From Terrabacter sp. Root85 (GTDB lineage Bacteria > Actinomycetota > Actinomycetes > Actinomycetales > Dermatophilaceae), in the NCBI RefSeq assembly GCF_001429185.1, contig NZ_LMIW01000001.1, forward strand, positions 293,633 through 357,632: DNA of 64,000 nucleotides. Direction: 5' to 3'. Shown piece after piece: positions 52,298 to 62,064 of this stretch. Position numbers and translations under genes: made by a program. The notes beneath the pieces were generated by a model. It saw nothing but the letters and a program-made list of their open reading frames with translations. It ran no database searches and had not been told where the DNA came from. How positions within the stretch are numbered: position 1 is the first letter of the stretch; each line of letters opens with the position of its first letter.

Positions 52298-53659
52298 TCA
52301 GGCCATCGTATCGAGGATGGCGTTGACGTCCTCCTTGGTGGTGTGCGGGTTGACGATGGCGAAGCGCGTCAGCGTCTCCCCGCGGAAGGTCGTCGGCACG
52401 ACGAAGGCGAACTCCTGGGCGAGGAGCCGGTCGGTCCACGCCTGGTAGTCCTCGGGCCCCCAACCGAGGCGGCGGAAGACGACGACCGACAGGTCGGGCT
52501 CGCGCACCGCCTCGAGGTAGTCGCGGCGCCCGATCTCGTCGGCGGCGAAGCGGGTCACCTCGAGGGTGCTCTCGATGGCGTCGACGTAGGCGTCGGTGCC
52601 GTGCACGGCGAGGGAGTACCAGAGCGGCAGGCCGCGCGCGCGTCGCGTCAGGCCGATGGAGTAGTCGGTCGGGTTCCACTCGGCCGACTTCGTGATGACG
52701 TCGAGGTAGCCCGCCTCCTGCGTGTGCGCGACCCGCGCCAGCTCCGGCTCGCGGTAGATGAGGGCGCAGCAGTCGAACGGCGCGAAGAGCCACTTGTGCG
52801 GGTCGACGATGAAGGAGTCCGCGTGCTCGATGCCGTTGAAGAGGTGTCGCACCGACGGTGCAGCGAGGCCGGCGCCACCGTAGGCCCCGTCGACGTGCAG
52901 CCACAGGCCGTACTCGCGGCACACCTCGGCGACCGACTCGAGGTCGTCGACGACGCCGAAGTTCGTGGTGCCGCTCGTCGCGACGACGGCGAAGAACGTC
53001 TCGGGACCGTTCTCCTCCAAGGTCTTTCGCAGCTCGGATCCGGTCAGGCGCAGCTTGTCGTCGACGTGCACGCCGCAGACCTCGGCGTCCATGACGGCCG
53101 CCATCGAGACGACGGACGAGTGGGCGTTGTCCGTGGCGGCGATCCGGTAGGGACGCGCGCCCGTGCCCGCTTCCTTGGCCTTCGCCCGGGCGGTGTGCCG
53201 AGCCACGACGAGCGCCGACAGGTTGCCCACCGTGCCGCCCGGGACGAAGACGCCGCCCGCCTCGGCCGGCAGGCCCGCGAGGTCGCTGATCCAGCGCAGC
53301 GCCTGGTTCTCGGCGTAGACCGCGCCCGCGCCCTCCATCCACGACCCGCCGTAGATCGACGAGGCGCCGACGACGACGTCGAAGGCCGCGGCCTCCCGCG
53401 TCGGGGCGCACGGGATGAAGGAGAGGTAGCGCGGGTGGTCGGTCGAGAGGCAGGCCGGCGCGAGGGTGTGCTCGAAGAGCTCCATCGCCCGCGTCGAGCC
53501 GAGGCCGCCGGCGGTGATGGTCTGGCCGGCGGCCGCCCGGAGGTAGGCCTCCGGCTGCGCCCCGTCGAGCGGGATCGGGTCCATGAGCAGGCGCTCGCGG
53601 GCGTAGCTGAGGACCTTGTCGACGGCGACGTGGTCGGCATCCTTGTCGAAGCTGTGCAC
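52298..53659 (-). CDS. PLP-dependent group II amino-acid decarboxylase
   Basis: A 453-residue fold-type I PLP enzyme. The PLP lysine is in FIVDPHKWLFAPF near residue 285, with SGTTNFGVVDDL and HVDGAYGGA before it. The pattern fits glutamate/aspartate/tyrosine-type decarboxylases of the pyridoxal-dependent group II family. The precise amino acid is not evident. The start at 53659 gives a full-length enzyme. The gene stands alone, followed by 263 bp to the DUF3263 gene start that hold no other feature I can see. Confidence 0.88.
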   Translation of the reverse strand: MHSFDKDADHVAVDKVLSYARERLLMDPIPLDGAQPEAYLRAAAGQTITAGGLGSTRAMELFEHTLAPACLSTDHPRYLSFIPCAPTREAAAFDVVVGASSIYGGSWMEGAGAVYAENQALRWISDLAGLPAEAGGVFVPGGTVGNLSALVVARHTARAKAKEAGTGARPYRIAATDNAHSSVVSMAAVMDAEVCGVHVDDKLRLTGSELRKTLEENGPETFFAVVATSGTTNFGVVDDLESVAEVCREYGLWLHVDGAYGGAGLAAPSVRHLFNGIEHADSFIVDPHKWLFAPFDCCALIYREPELARVAHTQEAGYLDVITKSAEWNPTDYSIGLTRRARGLPLWYSLAVHGTDAYVDAIESTLEVTRFAADEIGRRDYLEAVREPDLSVVVFRRLGWGPEDYQAWTDRLLAQEFAFVVPTTFRGETLTRFAIVNPHTTKEDVNAILDTMA

Positions 53660-53730
53660 GCACAGATGCTAGGCCCTGCGGCCGGGTGCGACTGACCGCC
53701 CGGGGGCCGCGTGACGGGTGGGGCGGGAGG

Positions 53731-54378
53731 TCAGCCGAGGAGGGCGGTGCGCAGCTCGTCGGCGGACGCGACGACGGCGGTGGGCCGCACGCCGTGGAGT
53801 GCGTCGGGCAGGCCCGCACCCCACGTCACCGCCACGGTGTCCATGCCCGCGGCCTTGCCGGCGAGGACGTCGACGACGGCGTCTCCGACGTAGACGGCGT
53901 CATTGGACCCCCGGCCCATCCGGTCGAGCGCGAGCAGCAGCGGAGTCGGGTCGGGCTTGTGCCGCTCGGTGTCCTCCATCGCGACGAGGACGTCGACGTG
54001 CTCGCTGATGCCGAGGATGTCCATGGCCTGCTGCGCCGACTCGCGTCGCTTCGACGTGGCGACCCCGACGTGGATGCCGGCGGCGCGCAGGTCACCGAGG
54101 ACGTCGACGACGCCGTCGTAGCCCCGGATGAGCCGCTCGGTGTTGTCGGCGTTCCACTGGAGGTACGTCGCGTAGAGCTCGTCGGCGTGCTCGGGCGAGT
54201 GGTCGCGGAAGGCTCCGATGAGCGGGCGCCCGATCCACGAGCGGATCACGTCCGGGTCCTCCTCGTGCCCGAGGACCGTGCGGAACGCGTGCTGGTAGGA
54301 CTCGACGATGAGGTTGATCGTGTCGGCCAGCGTGCCGTCCAGGTCGAAGACGGCGGTGGACCAGCGGGGAGAAGTCAC
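53731..54378 (-). CDS. HAD-superfamily phosphatase (Gph/PpaX-like)
   Basis: A 215-residue HAD hydrolase. Motif I is FDLDGT (Asp12, Asp14), motif II TSK near residue 109, motif III K-P-D-P near 140 and motif IV VGDAVVD. The helical cap between residues 20 and 80 is the type of phosphoglycolate phosphatase and pyrophosphatase PpaX. It may remove phosphate from a sugar phosphate. It starts with GTG at 54378, 9 bp after the nagA stop in the same direction, so it may belong to amino-sugar use. Confidence 0.85.
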   Translation of the reverse strand: MTSPRWSTAVFDLDGTLADTINLIVESYQHAFRTVLGHEEDPDVIRSWIGRPLIGAFRDHSPEHADELYATYLQWNADNTERLIRGYDGVVDVLGDLRAAGIHVGVATSKRRESAQQAMDILGISEHVDVLVAMEDTERHKPDPTPLLLALDRMGRGSNDAVYVGDAVVDVLAGKAAGMDTVAVTWGAGLPDALHGVRPTAVVASADELRTALLG

Positions 54379-54387
54379 CGGCCGAGC

Positions 54388-55566
54388 CTAGGGCAGCGAC
54401 GGCTCCAGCCACCGCCCTCGTCTCATGACCCGGGTCGGGCGGGCGGCGTCGTCGACGACGACCACGTCGGCCCGGGACCCGACCGCGATCGAGCCCCGGT
54501 CGGCCAGCCCGAGCGCGCGGGCGGGTGTGCGCGTGGCGGGCCGGACGGCATACGCCATCGGGACGCCGGAGGCGACGGCGCGGGCGACGATGTCGGCGAC
54601 GTGGCTCGTGCCACCCGCGATGGAGCCGGGGCTCGTGCCGTCGGGGTCGCGCGCCAGGCGGGCGATGCCGCGGTCGACGACGACCGAGAGGCCACCGAGG
54701 ACGTACGCGCCGTCCCCCACCCCCGCCGCGGCCATGGCGTCGGAGACGAAGGCGACGTGGTCGGCGCCGACCAGGTCGAGGACGGTGCGCACGGTGTCGT
54801 CCGAGAGGTGCGCGCCATCGCCGATGAGCTCGACGGTGACGTGGCCCCGCGCGGCCGAACGCATCAGTGCCGCAACGGCGCCCGGCTTGCGGTGGTGCCA
54901 CGGGTCCATGCCGTTGAAGAGGTGTGTGGCGAGGTCGGCGCCGGCCGCGACGGCCTGCTCGACCTGCGCGTACGTGGCCGTCGTGTGGCCGATCGCAGCG
55001 TGGATGCCGGCCGTCGTGAGCCAGCGGACGAGGTCGAGGCCGTGGGCGCGTTCCGGGGCGAGCGTCACCTGGCGGAGGTGACCGCGGCCGAGCTCGATGA
55101 GCCGCTCCACCTCGGCGAGCGACGGGTCGCGGAGCAGCGCCGGGTCGTGCGCGCCGCAGCGGGCTTCGGCCAGCCACGGACCCTCGAGGTGGATGCCGTC
55201 GACGACCCCGTCGTCGGCGAGCTCGGCGAGCATCGCGACGCCCCGCTCGAGGTCGCGCGGGCTCATCGTGACGAGGCTCGCGAGCAGGCTCGTCGAGCCG
55301 TGCGCGTGGTGGTGCTCGGCCGCCGCGGCCGCGGCGTCGTCGCGCAGGTCGGTGAACGCCGTCCCGCCGCCGCCGTGGCAGTGGATGTCGACGTATGCCG
55401 GCACCATCGTCCCGCTCACCCGCTCGGTCGCGCCGTCGCCCGGTGGGGGTCCGTCGCCTGCGGTGACGGGGGTGACCGCCGTGATGCGCTCGCCCTCGAC
55501 GTGGACGAGGACGTCGGGCAGCACGGTGTCGTCGACGAGGGCGGGTCCGCGCAGTGTGAGGTTCAT
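54388..55566 (-). CDS. nagA: N-acetylglucosamine-6-phosphate deacetylase
   Basis: A 392-residue amidohydrolase. The metal site starts with VDIHCHGGGG near residue 60, a glutamate in GIHLEGPWLAEARCGAHDP near 124, and histidines follow in AIGHTTATYAQ and THLFNGMDPWHHR. The aspartate in FVSDAMAAAG is the catalytic base. It turns GlcNAc-6-phosphate into glucosamine-6-phosphate in amino-sugar catabolism. It is leftward, divergent from ung, and precedes the HAD phosphatase gene by 9 bp. Confidence 0.92.
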   Translation of the reverse strand: MNLTLRGPALVDDTVLPDVLVHVEGERITAVTPVTAGDGPPPGDGATERVSGTMVPAYVDIHCHGGGGTAFTDLRDDAAAAAAEHHHAHGSTSLLASLVTMSPRDLERGVAMLAELADDGVVDGIHLEGPWLAEARCGAHDPALLRDPSLAEVERLIELGRGHLRQVTLAPERAHGLDLVRWLTTAGIHAAIGHTTATYAQVEQAVAAGADLATHLFNGMDPWHHRKPGAVAALMRSAARGHVTVELIGDGAHLSDDTVRTVLDLVGADHVAFVSDAMAAAGVGDGAYVLGGLSVVVDRGIARLARDPDGTSPGSIAGGTSHVADIVARAVASGVPMAYAVRPATRTPARALGLADRGSIAVGSRADVVVVDDAARPTRVMRRGRWLEPSLP

Positions 55567-55610
55567 CGGGGTCGATTCTGTCGCACACCTGGCGGGGGTA
55601 GCGTGAGGCC

Positions 55611-56288
55611 GTGCCAGCCCAGCCCCTCAGCGACCTCGTCCACCCGACGTGGGTCCCGGCGCTCGAGCCGGTGGCCGACACCATCACCGCGATGGGCGCG
55701 TTCCTGCGCGCCGAGGTCGCGGCCGGCCGCGGCTACCTGCCTGCCGGCGACCGCGTGCTGCGGGCCTTCTCGCTGCCGCTGCCCGACGTACGCGTGCTCG
55801 TCGTCGGCCAGGACCCCTACCCGACCCCCGGCCACCCGGTGGGTCTCAGCTTCAGCGTCGCGCCGGACGTGCGACCGGTCCCCCGGTCGCTGCAGAACAT
55901 CTACCAGGAGCTCGGCACCGACCTCGGCCTGCCGACGCCGGGCGACGGCGACCTGACGCCGTGGTTCGAGCGCGGCGTCATGCTGCTCAACCGGGTCCTG
56001 ACGGTCCGCCCCGGGGCGAGCGCCAGCCACCAGGGCAAGGGCTGGGAAACCGTGACGGCACAGGCGATCTCGGCTCTCGCGTCGCGCGGCGGGCCGCTCG
56101 TCGCCATCCTCTGGGGACGGCAGGCGCAGTCCCTCGCGCCGATGCTCGGCGACGTGCCGCGCATCGAGTCGGCCCACCCGTCGCCGCTCTCCGCCCGCTC
56201 CGGCTTCTTCGGCTCGCGGCCCTTCAGCCGCACCAACGACCTCCTCGCCCAGCAGGGCGCGGCTCCCATCGACTGGAGGCTGACATGA
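55611..56288 (+). CDS. ung: uracil-DNA glycosylase
   Basis: A 225-residue family-1 uracil-DNA glycosylase. The water-activating motif GQDPYP is at residues 66-71 (Asp68) and the minor-groove loop HPSPLSA near 193. It excises uracil from DNA for base-excision repair. It starts with GTG at 55611; the ribosome-binding site is weak. Its stop overlaps the start of a SGNH hydrolase gene by ATGA, so the two are co-translated. Confidence 0.95.
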   Translation: MPAQPLSDLVHPTWVPALEPVADTITAMGAFLRAEVAAGRGYLPAGDRVLRAFSLPLPDVRVLVVGQDPYPTPGHPVGLSFSVAPDVRPVPRSLQNIYQELGTDLGLPTPGDGDLTPWFERGVMLLNRVLTVRPGASASHQGKGWETVTAQAISALASRGGPLVAILWGRQAQSLAPMLGDVPRIESAHPSPLSARSGFFGSRPFSRTNDLLAQQGAAPIDWRLT

Positions 56289-57103
56289 CCCAGCCCACCC
56301 CCGAGGTCTCCGGGCCGACGGTCTGGACCCGTTTCGTCGCCATCGGCGACTCCTTCACCGAAGGCATGTGCGACGACGACCCGACGTTCGGCCACGACGG
56401 CGAGTTCGCCGGCTGGGCCGACCGGCTCGCGTCGCACCTCTCGGAGATCGCCCGTGCCGACGGGCTCGACTTCGGCTACGCCAACCTCGCCGTGCGCGGC
56501 CGCAAGCTCGCCGACGTCGTCGGGCCCCAGCTCGAGGACGCCCTGTCTCTGCAGCCCGACCTCGTCAGCATCGTCGGTGGCGGCAACGACATCCTCCGGC
56601 CCAAGGCCGACCTCGACGGCCTCGCCGCCCGGCTCGAGGCCGCCGTGGCCCGGATCCGGGCGACCGGCGCCGACGTGCTCATGGCGACCCCCGTCGACCC
56701 CGCGGACGCCCCACTCGTCAAGGCCACCCGCGGCCGGGCCGCGATCCACACCGCCAACATCTGGAGCATCGCGCGGCGCAACGGCGCCCACGTCATCGAC
56801 CAGTGGGGCCTGCACGCGCTGCGCGACTGGCGGATGTGGAGCGAGGACCGCATCCACATGACGACCGAGGGCCACCGCCGCGTCGCCCTCGCGGCTCTCG
56901 AGGCCCTCGGCCACACCCCGGCCGAGACCGACTGGGCCACACCGCTCGAGCCCGCTCCCCCGATCGGCCGCCGCGAGGCGCTGCAGGCCAACGCGCAGTG
57001 GGCCAAGGAGTACGTCGGCCCGTGGGTGCACCGCCGCCTCACCGGCCGCAGCTCGGGCGACCACCGCCAGGCCAAGCGCCCCGACGTGACCCCGTTCGAC
57101 TGA
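56285..57103 (+). CDS. SGNH/GDSL-family hydrolase
   Basis: A 272-residue lipase-like esterase. Block I is GDSFTEG (Ser23), block III GGGNDI near residue 98, and block V contains the Asp/His pair ([11 protein letters not shown]) near residues 190-200. There is no signal peptide, so it acts in the cytosol. Substrate unknown. Its ATG overlaps the ung stop by 4 bp, though no functional link to DNA repair is apparent. The last 40 residues are basic and probably disordered. Confidence 0.88.
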   Translation: MTQPTPEVSGPTVWTRFVAIGDSFTEGMCDDDPTFGHDGEFAGWADRLASHLSEIARADGLDFGYANLAVRGRKLADVVGPQLEDALSLQPDLVSIVGGGNDILRPKADLDGLAARLEAAVARIRATGADVLMATPVDPADAPLVKATRGRAAIHTANIWSIARRNGAHVIDQWGLHALRDWRMWSEDRIHMTTEGHRRVALAALEALGHTPAETDWATPLEPAPPIGRREALQANAQWAKEYVGPWVHRRLTGRSSGDHRQAKRPDVTPFD

Positions 57104-57330
57104 CGTCCAACCCCTGCCACGTCCAGCAGGCTCCCAGCCATCTCCCAGACGGCTGCAGCCACGTCCTGCACCGGAGGCGACGCGTTACCGCGGGTTCTTC
57201 GGAACATGTCCAGAACGCCCTGAGAATCTCCTGAACTTTTCCGCTTTGACCTCTAGTGCGAGGTAGGTCGGAAGTGATTAGGTCTCCCTCGGGTCGCGTG
57301 CGGGGGTGCCGGCTCTCCATCCATCACACA

Positions 57331-57359
57331 ACGTGCGGCTCCCGACCGGGGCCGCACGT
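57331..57359 (+). promoter_or_regulatory. 12-bp leader hairpin upstream of the M6 protease gene
   Basis: ACGTGCGGCTCC and GGGGCCGCACGT form a 12-bp stem (one G-T pair) with a 5-nt loop, 44 bp before the GTG at 57403. It lies in the expected mRNA leader. Whether it regulates expression is not known. Confidence 0.4.
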
Positions 57360-57402
57360 CATGCGCACCGACGGCCAACGAGCCGTCGAACGAGGAGGAT
57401 CC

Positions 57403-59778
57403 GTGCGTAGGACGTCAGTGGGGCTGCTCAGCCTCGCCCTGGCAGCGGGTATGGGGGTGACCGTCGGAGTGCCGATGGTCGGCGCCGTTCCCACCACCAG
57501 CCCGAACACCGTGCAGGCGGGCGACACCGCCGCACCCGCGCAGTCCGACGAGCTCTCGAGCCCCCAGCAGGAGAAGGCGCGAGCCCTCAAGAAGCGGGCC
57601 GTCACCGAGGTGCTCGACGGCAAGGCCACGACCGTCAAGAAGGGCGCGAGCACGGTCGCCAAGATCTCCGGCGCGAAGAAGCCCGGGGGCGGCACGACCG
57701 ACGAGTACGTCGAGGTCGGCCGTGAGGGCACCGACAAGATCTTCGTCGTCCTCGCCGAGTTCGGAAACCAGCGCAGTCCCGCCTACCCGGACGTCGACTC
57801 CGACCCGGCGACGCCTGGTCCGACGACGTGGGACGGCCCGCTGCACAACGCGATCCCGCAGCCCGACCGCACGCTCGACAACTCGACGAACTGGAACGCG
57901 AACTCCAGCCGCGACTACTTCCAGAACCTCTACTTCGGAAACGGCGGCACCATCGGCGCCGGCGGTGCCCAGGAGACCGTCAAGCAGTGGTACGAGCGCC
58001 AGAGCTCGGGCCGTTACAGCATCGACGGACAGGTCTCCGACTGGGTCAAGGTGCCCTACAACGAGGCTCGCTACGGTCGCGACTTCTGCGGTTCGCACGT
58101 GTGCACCAACACGTGGGCCCTCGTTCGTGACGCCGTCAACCAGTGGGTCGCCGACCAGAAGGCCCAGGGCCAGACGGACGCCCAGATCAAGTCGACCCTG
58201 GCGACCTACGACCAGTGGGACCGCTACGACGCAGACGGTGACGGCAACTTCAACGAGCCCGACGGCTACATCGACCACTTCCAGATCGTGCATGCGGGCG
58301 GCGACCAGGCCGACGGTGACCCGATCCAGGGCGAGGACGCCATCTGGTCGCACCGCTGGTTCGCCTACTACACCGGGGCGGGCACGACCGGTCCGGCCGG
58401 CAACCTCAACGGTGGCACGCAGATCGGCAACACCGGCCTCTGGGTCGGCGACTACACGATCCAGCCCGAGAACGGCGGCATGTCCGTCTTCACGCACGAG
58501 TACGGCCACGACCTCGGCCTGCCCGACCTCTACGACACCGCCACCGGCGCCGACAACGGCGTCAACTGGTGGTCGATGATGAGCCAGAGTCGCCAGGCCG
58601 GTCCGAACGACCAGTCGATCGGCTCGCGCGGCTCAGACTTCGGCGCGTGGGAGAAGCTGCAGCTCGGCTGGCTCGACTACAAGTACATTCCGTCGGTGAC
58701 GGCCACCGGCACCTCGGTCGACCTCGGCCCGCACGAGTACAACTCGGCCAAGAAGCAGGCCGTCATCGTGGGTCTGCCGAAGAAGACGGTCGTCACGAAG
58801 CTCGCCGCCCCCGTCGAGGGCAGCAAGACGTGGTACGGCGGACGCGTGGACGCGACGAACGCCACGATGACACGTGACGTGACGCTCGCTGCGGGCACCT
58901 CGACGCTGACGTTCCAGACGAACTACTTCATCGAGGACTGCACGTGCGACTTCGCCTACGTCGAGGTCAATGACGGCTCCGGCTGGACGACGGTCAAGGG
59001 CAACATCACCGGTGACGAGAACAACGGCATCACCGGCACGACCGATGACAAGTGGGTCCCGGCAACGTTCGACCTGAGCGCCTGGGCGGGCAAGACGGTG
59101 AGCCTGCGCTTCCGTTACGCCACTGACGCGGCCTACACCGAGCGCGGCTTCTTCGTCGACGCAGTCAGGGTCGTCTCGGGCGGCGCCACGATCGTCGACT
59201 CAGGCGCCGAGAACGGCACCGAGGGGTGGACCCTCGCCGGCTTCTCGGCCGCGGGTGGGGAGACCTCGAGCCAGTTCAGCAACTACTACATCGCCTCGAA
59301 CCGGAACTACCTGTCGTTCGACAAGTACCTCCAGAGCGGTCCGTACAACTTCGGCTGGCTCAACACGAACGGCGACAAGGTCGAGCACTTCCCGTACCAG
59401 GACGGACTGCTCGTCAGCTACTGGGACCTCTCTCAGGCCGACAACAACACCGGCGCACACCCCGGTGAGGGCGAGATCCTGCCGGTCGACGCCAACGCGG
59501 CGCCGCGCCAGCTCTCCGACGGCACGTTGTTGCGGGCTCGTATCGCCGGGTACGACGCGCCGTTCTCGCTGTCCAAGTCGGACACGTTCACGTTCCACAA
59601 GAACGGCGTGCCCTTCACGGTCGCCGGCGCTTCCCCTGCCCCGGTGTTCAACGACGGCAAGCAGTTCTGGTACTCGCAGACGCCCTACACCGGCGTCAAG
59701 GTCCCGAACAACGGCGTCAACATTGGCGTGCAGAAGGTTGACGGCACCTCGATGACGGTCAAGGTGTGGCTCCGCTGA
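57403..59778 (+). CDS. secreted M6-family (immune inhibitor A-like) metalloprotease
   Basis: A 791-residue exoprotease. Signal peptide (about residues 1-28), a propeptide, then the M6 catalytic domain with the zinc motif H-E-Y-G-H (His365, Glu366, His369) followed by LGLPDLYD, and the met-turn region WWSMMSQS. Calcium-like runs (DADGDGNFNEPDG) precede the active site. The C-terminal half includes a MAM/beta-sandwich region (TLTFQTNYFIEDCTCDFAYVEV). GTG at 57403 is chosen for GAGGAGG 4 nt upstream. The 299-bp gap before it holds the promoter and a leader hairpin. A strong terminator follows. Confidence 0.92.
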   Translation: MRRTSVGLLSLALAAGMGVTVGVPMVGAVPTTSPNTVQAGDTAAPAQSDELSSPQQEKARALKKRAVTEVLDGKATTVKKGASTVAKISGAKKPGGGTTDEYVEVGREGTDKIFVVLAEFGNQRSPAYPDVDSDPATPGPTTWDGPLHNAIPQPDRTLDNSTNWNANSSRDYFQNLYFGNGGTIGAGGAQETVKQWYERQSSGRYSIDGQVSDWVKVPYNEARYGRDFCGSHVCTNTWALVRDAVNQWVADQKAQGQTDAQIKSTLATYDQWDRYDADGDGNFNEPDGYIDHFQIVHAGGDQADGDPIQGEDAIWSHRWFAYYTGAGTTGPAGNLNGGTQIGNTGLWVGDYTIQPENGGMSVFTHEYGHDLGLPDLYDTATGADNGVNWWSMMSQSRQAGPNDQSIGSRGSDFGAWEKLQLGWLDYKYIPSVTATGTSVDLGPHEYNSAKKQAVIVGLPKKTVVTKLAAPVEGSKTWYGGRVDATNATMTRDVTLAAGTSTLTFQTNYFIEDCTCDFAYVEVNDGSGWTTVKGNITGDENNGITGTTDDKWVPATFDLSAWAGKTVSLRFRYATDAAYTERGFFVDAVRVVSGGATIVDSGAENGTEGWTLAGFSAAGGETSSQFSNYYIASNRNYLSFDKYLQSGPYNFGWLNTNGDKVEHFPYQDGLLVSYWDLSQADNNTGAHPGEGEILPVDANAAPRQLSDGTLLRARIAGYDAPFSLSKSDTFTFHKNGVPFTVAGASPAPVFNDGKQFWYSQTPYTGVKVPNNGVNIGVQKVDGTSMTVKVWLR

Positions 59779-59801
59779 CGCGGATCCCCCTGTGAGACAG
59801 T

Positions 59802-59833
59802 GAGGCCCGCCCCCTTTGTGGGGGGCGGGCCTC
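59802..59833 (+). terminator. rho-independent terminator of the M6 protease gene
   Basis: GAGGCCCGCCCCC (59802-59814) pairs perfectly with GGGGGCGGGCCTC (59821-59833) around a 6-nt T-rich loop. It begins 23 bp after the stop and is followed by ATTGCTT. Confidence 0.88.
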
Positions 59834-59846
59834 ATTGCTTCCAGGA

Positions 59847-59899
59847 GGCGTATGCCGCTCGGCTCGGTTGCGCTGGACGGCAACCGGACGGCATACGCC
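59847..59899. repeat. two-stage hairpin with inverted CGGCATAC words, between the convergent M6 protease and gabT genes
   Basis: GGCGTATGCCG (59847-59857) and CGGCATACGCC (59889-59899) form an 11-bp perfect stem. Inside it, CGGTTGC and GCAACCG (59865-59871 with 59880-59886) make a second stem. It lies 12 bp from the gabT stop and could terminate gabT transcription. Confidence 0.75.
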
Positions 59900-59911
59900 C
59901 TCGGCGCAGGA

Positions 59912-61249
59912 TCAGACGGAGGCGGCGAAGGCCTTCTCGAAGATGTCGAGACCCTCGGAGAGCAGCTCGTCGCCCGCGGCGAGCGGCGGGAGGAAGCGGA
60001 AGACGTTGCCGTAGGTGCCGCACGTCAGGGTCACGAGGCCCTCGGCGTGGCAGGCCTGGTTGACGGCTCCGGTCAGAGCGGCGTTGGGCGTGAGGTCGCC
60101 GGCGCCGTTGACGAGCTCGACGGCGAGCATGGCCCCGCGGCCGCGGATGTCGCCGATCTGGGGGTACTTCTCGGCGAGGGCCTGCAGGCGCGGGACGAAG
60201 AGGGCCTCGACCTGCTTGGCGCGGCCGCAGAGGTCCTCCTCCTTCATCGTCTCGATGGCGCCGAGGGCAGAGGCGCAGGCGACGGGGTTGCCGCCGTAGG
60301 TGCCGCCGAGGCCACCGCCGTGTATGGAGTCCATGACGTCGGCACGGCCGGTGACGCCGGCGAGCGGGAGCCCGCCGGCCATGCCCTTGGCCGTCGTGAT
60401 GAGGTCGGGCACGACGCCCTCGTACTCGCTCGCGAACCAGTCACCGGTGCGGCAGAAGCCGGTCTGCACCTCGTCGGCGATGAAGAGGATGCCGTTGTCG
60501 GCACACCAGTCGGCGACCTGCTTGACGAATCCCGGTGCGGGGACGATGAATCCGCCCTCGCCCTGGATCGGCTCGAGGATGACGGCGGCGAGGTTGTCCT
60601 CCCCCACCTGCGCGTGCACCTGCGTGACGAACGCCTCGAAGCTCTCCTTGGCGCAGTCGGCCGCGCCACCGGGCCAGCGGTAGGGGTAGCTCATCGGCGC
60701 GCGGTAGACCTCGCCGGCAAAGGGTCCGAACCTGTGCTTGTAGGGCATGTTCTTGGCCGTCAGTGCCATCGTGAGGTTGGTGCGCCCGTGGTACGCGTGG
60801 TCGAACGCGACGACGGCGTTGCGGCCGGTGAAGTGGCGGGCGACCTTGACGGCGTTCTCGACGGCCTCGGCGCCCGAGTTGAAGAGCGCGGTGCGCTTGT
60901 CGTGATCGCCGGGCGTCAGGTCGTTGAGGGCCTCGGCGACCTCGAGGTATTCCTCGTAGGGGGTCACCATGAAGCACGTGTGGGTGAAGTCCTGCACCTG
61001 CGCGGTGACGCGGTCGACGACGCGCGGCGCGGCGTTGCCGACGGTCGTCACGGCGATGCCGGAGCCGAAGTCGATGAGCTGGTTGCCGTCGACGTCGACG
61101 AGGATGCCGCCGCCGGCGCGCTCGACGTAGACCGGCAGACCGGTGGAGACTCCGGCGGACACGGCCGCCGTCTTGCGGGCCTGGAGCGCGGCCGACCTGG
61201 GGCCGGGGATCGCGGTCTGCAGGAGCCGCTGCTGGGGGACGTTGCTCAT
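59912..61249 (-). CDS. gabT: 4-aminobutyrate aminotransferase
   Basis: A 445-residue class III aminotransferase. The PLP lysine is in LITTAKGMAGGLPLAG near residue 293, preceded by the D-E-V-Q-T motif (FIADEVQTGFCRTG); an AYHGRTNLTMALT segment near residue 150 binds cofactor. Length and pattern fit GabT, which transfers the amino group of GABA to 2-oxoglutarate, giving succinic semialdehyde. No gabD is adjacent. The ATG at 61249 is the conserved start. Upstream lies a 52-bp palindrome. Confidence 0.88.
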   Translation of the reverse strand: MSNVPQQRLLQTAIPGPRSAALQARKTAAVSAGVSTGLPVYVERAGGGILVDVDGNQLIDFGSGIAVTTVGNAAPRVVDRVTAQVQDFTHTCFMVTPYEEYLEVAEALNDLTPGDHDKRTALFNSGAEAVENAVKVARHFTGRNAVVAFDHAYHGRTNLTMALTAKNMPYKHRFGPFAGEVYRAPMSYPYRWPGGAADCAKESFEAFVTQVHAQVGEDNLAAVILEPIQGEGGFIVPAPGFVKQVADWCADNGILFIADEVQTGFCRTGDWFASEYEGVVPDLITTAKGMAGGLPLAGVTGRADVMDSIHGGGLGGTYGGNPVACASALGAIETMKEEDLCGRAKQVEALFVPRLQALAEKYPQIGDIRGRGAMLAVELVNGAGDLTPNAALTGAVNQACHAEGLVTLTCGTYGNVFRFLPPLAAGDELLSEGLDIFEKAFAASV

Positions 61250-61330
61250 GCCCGTCAGTATGCCGCCCGGACGCCTCAGAGCGGAACCCGGGTCGGCGCG
61301 CGCGCACCTGCTCATTCCGTACTCGAACGC

Positions 61331-61382
61331 CGCGTTCGGTCACGAACTCAGCGGCAGAACGCTGAGTTCACGACCGAACGCG
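61331..61382. repeat. 52-bp imperfect palindrome upstream of gabT
   Basis: Arms CGCGTTCGGTC-AC-GAACTCAGCG (61331-61353) and CGCTGAGTTC-AC-GACCGAACGCG (61360-61382) pair fully except for the central AC/AC pair; the loop is 6 nt. It lies between the DHFR-type gene stop (61393) and gabT (start 61249), both leftward. It could be a terminator of the first or a repeat family member; it shares GAGTTC with the two 51-bp elements but no longer run. Confidence 0.75.
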
Positions 61383-61392
61383 TCGTTCGGCG

Positions 61393-61974
61393 TCAGTGGA
61401 CGGGACGGACGACCCGGTACCGCAGGTGGACGGTCTCCGGGGTGCCCACCGCCTCGAGCAGCTCGAGGTCGACGTGGCCGACGTCGAGACCGGCGAACAT
61501 CGGCGTGCCACGGCCGAAGAGCACCGGGGCGACGTGCAACGAGACCTCGTCGACGAGTCCGGCCGCGAGACACTGGCGGCCGAGGTCCGCCCCGCCCATG
61601 ACGGTCACGGTGCGACCACCGGCCGCTGCGCGGGCCTGGTCCAGGGCGGACTCGATCCCTCCCGTGACGAACGTGTAGACGCCGCCCTCGGGCACCGAGC
61701 CGGGCGCCGGCGCCTCGTGGGTGACGACGAACACCGGGCGCCGGGCATCGCCCGACGGGCCGTCGGCGCCCCAGCCCGCAATCGAATGGTCATAGGTGGT
61801 GCGGCCCGCGACCACGGCGCCGAGGTCGGCGACGGCACGCTCGAGGTAGTCCCGGTCGACGAGCCAGCCGTGCAGCTGCTCGCCGCCCGGTCCGAGCGGC
61901 TCCTCGGCGGTCTGCGGTGCGGCGGTGACGAACCCGTCGAGGGACAGGCTGATGTCGAAGACGGTCCTGCTCAT
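61393..61974 (-). CDS. RibD C-terminal/dihydrofolate-reductase-like protein
   Basis: A 193-residue NADPH-binding reductase of the RibD_C fold. It opens with FDISLSLDGFV, has VAGRTTYDH near residue 58 and a Gly-Gly-Ala-Asp-Leu-Gly motif (VMGGADLGRQCL) near 125. Many such proteins in actinobacteria have no defined substrate; folate or a riboflavin-pathway pyrimidine are family options. GAGGAGCC directly before the ATG supports the start. Its stop lies 11 bp from the 52-bp palindrome. Confidence 0.85.
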   Translation of the reverse strand: MSRTVFDISLSLDGFVTAAPQTAEEPLGPGGEQLHGWLVDRDYLERAVADLGAVVAGRTTYDHSIAGWGADGPSGDARRPVFVVTHEAPAPGSVPEGGVYTFVTGGIESALDQARAAAGGRTVTVMGGADLGRQCLAAGLVDEVSLHVAPVLFGRGTPMFAGLDVGHVDLELLEAVGTPETVHLRYRVVRPVH

Positions 61975-62064
61975 GGCTCCTCCTCGGTGACGGGTCTGTG
62001 TCGTGTCGTGACGTGTCCTGCGCTGACCGGCGGCACACCCTGTCGTCGTGCCGCCGGCCGGCGG

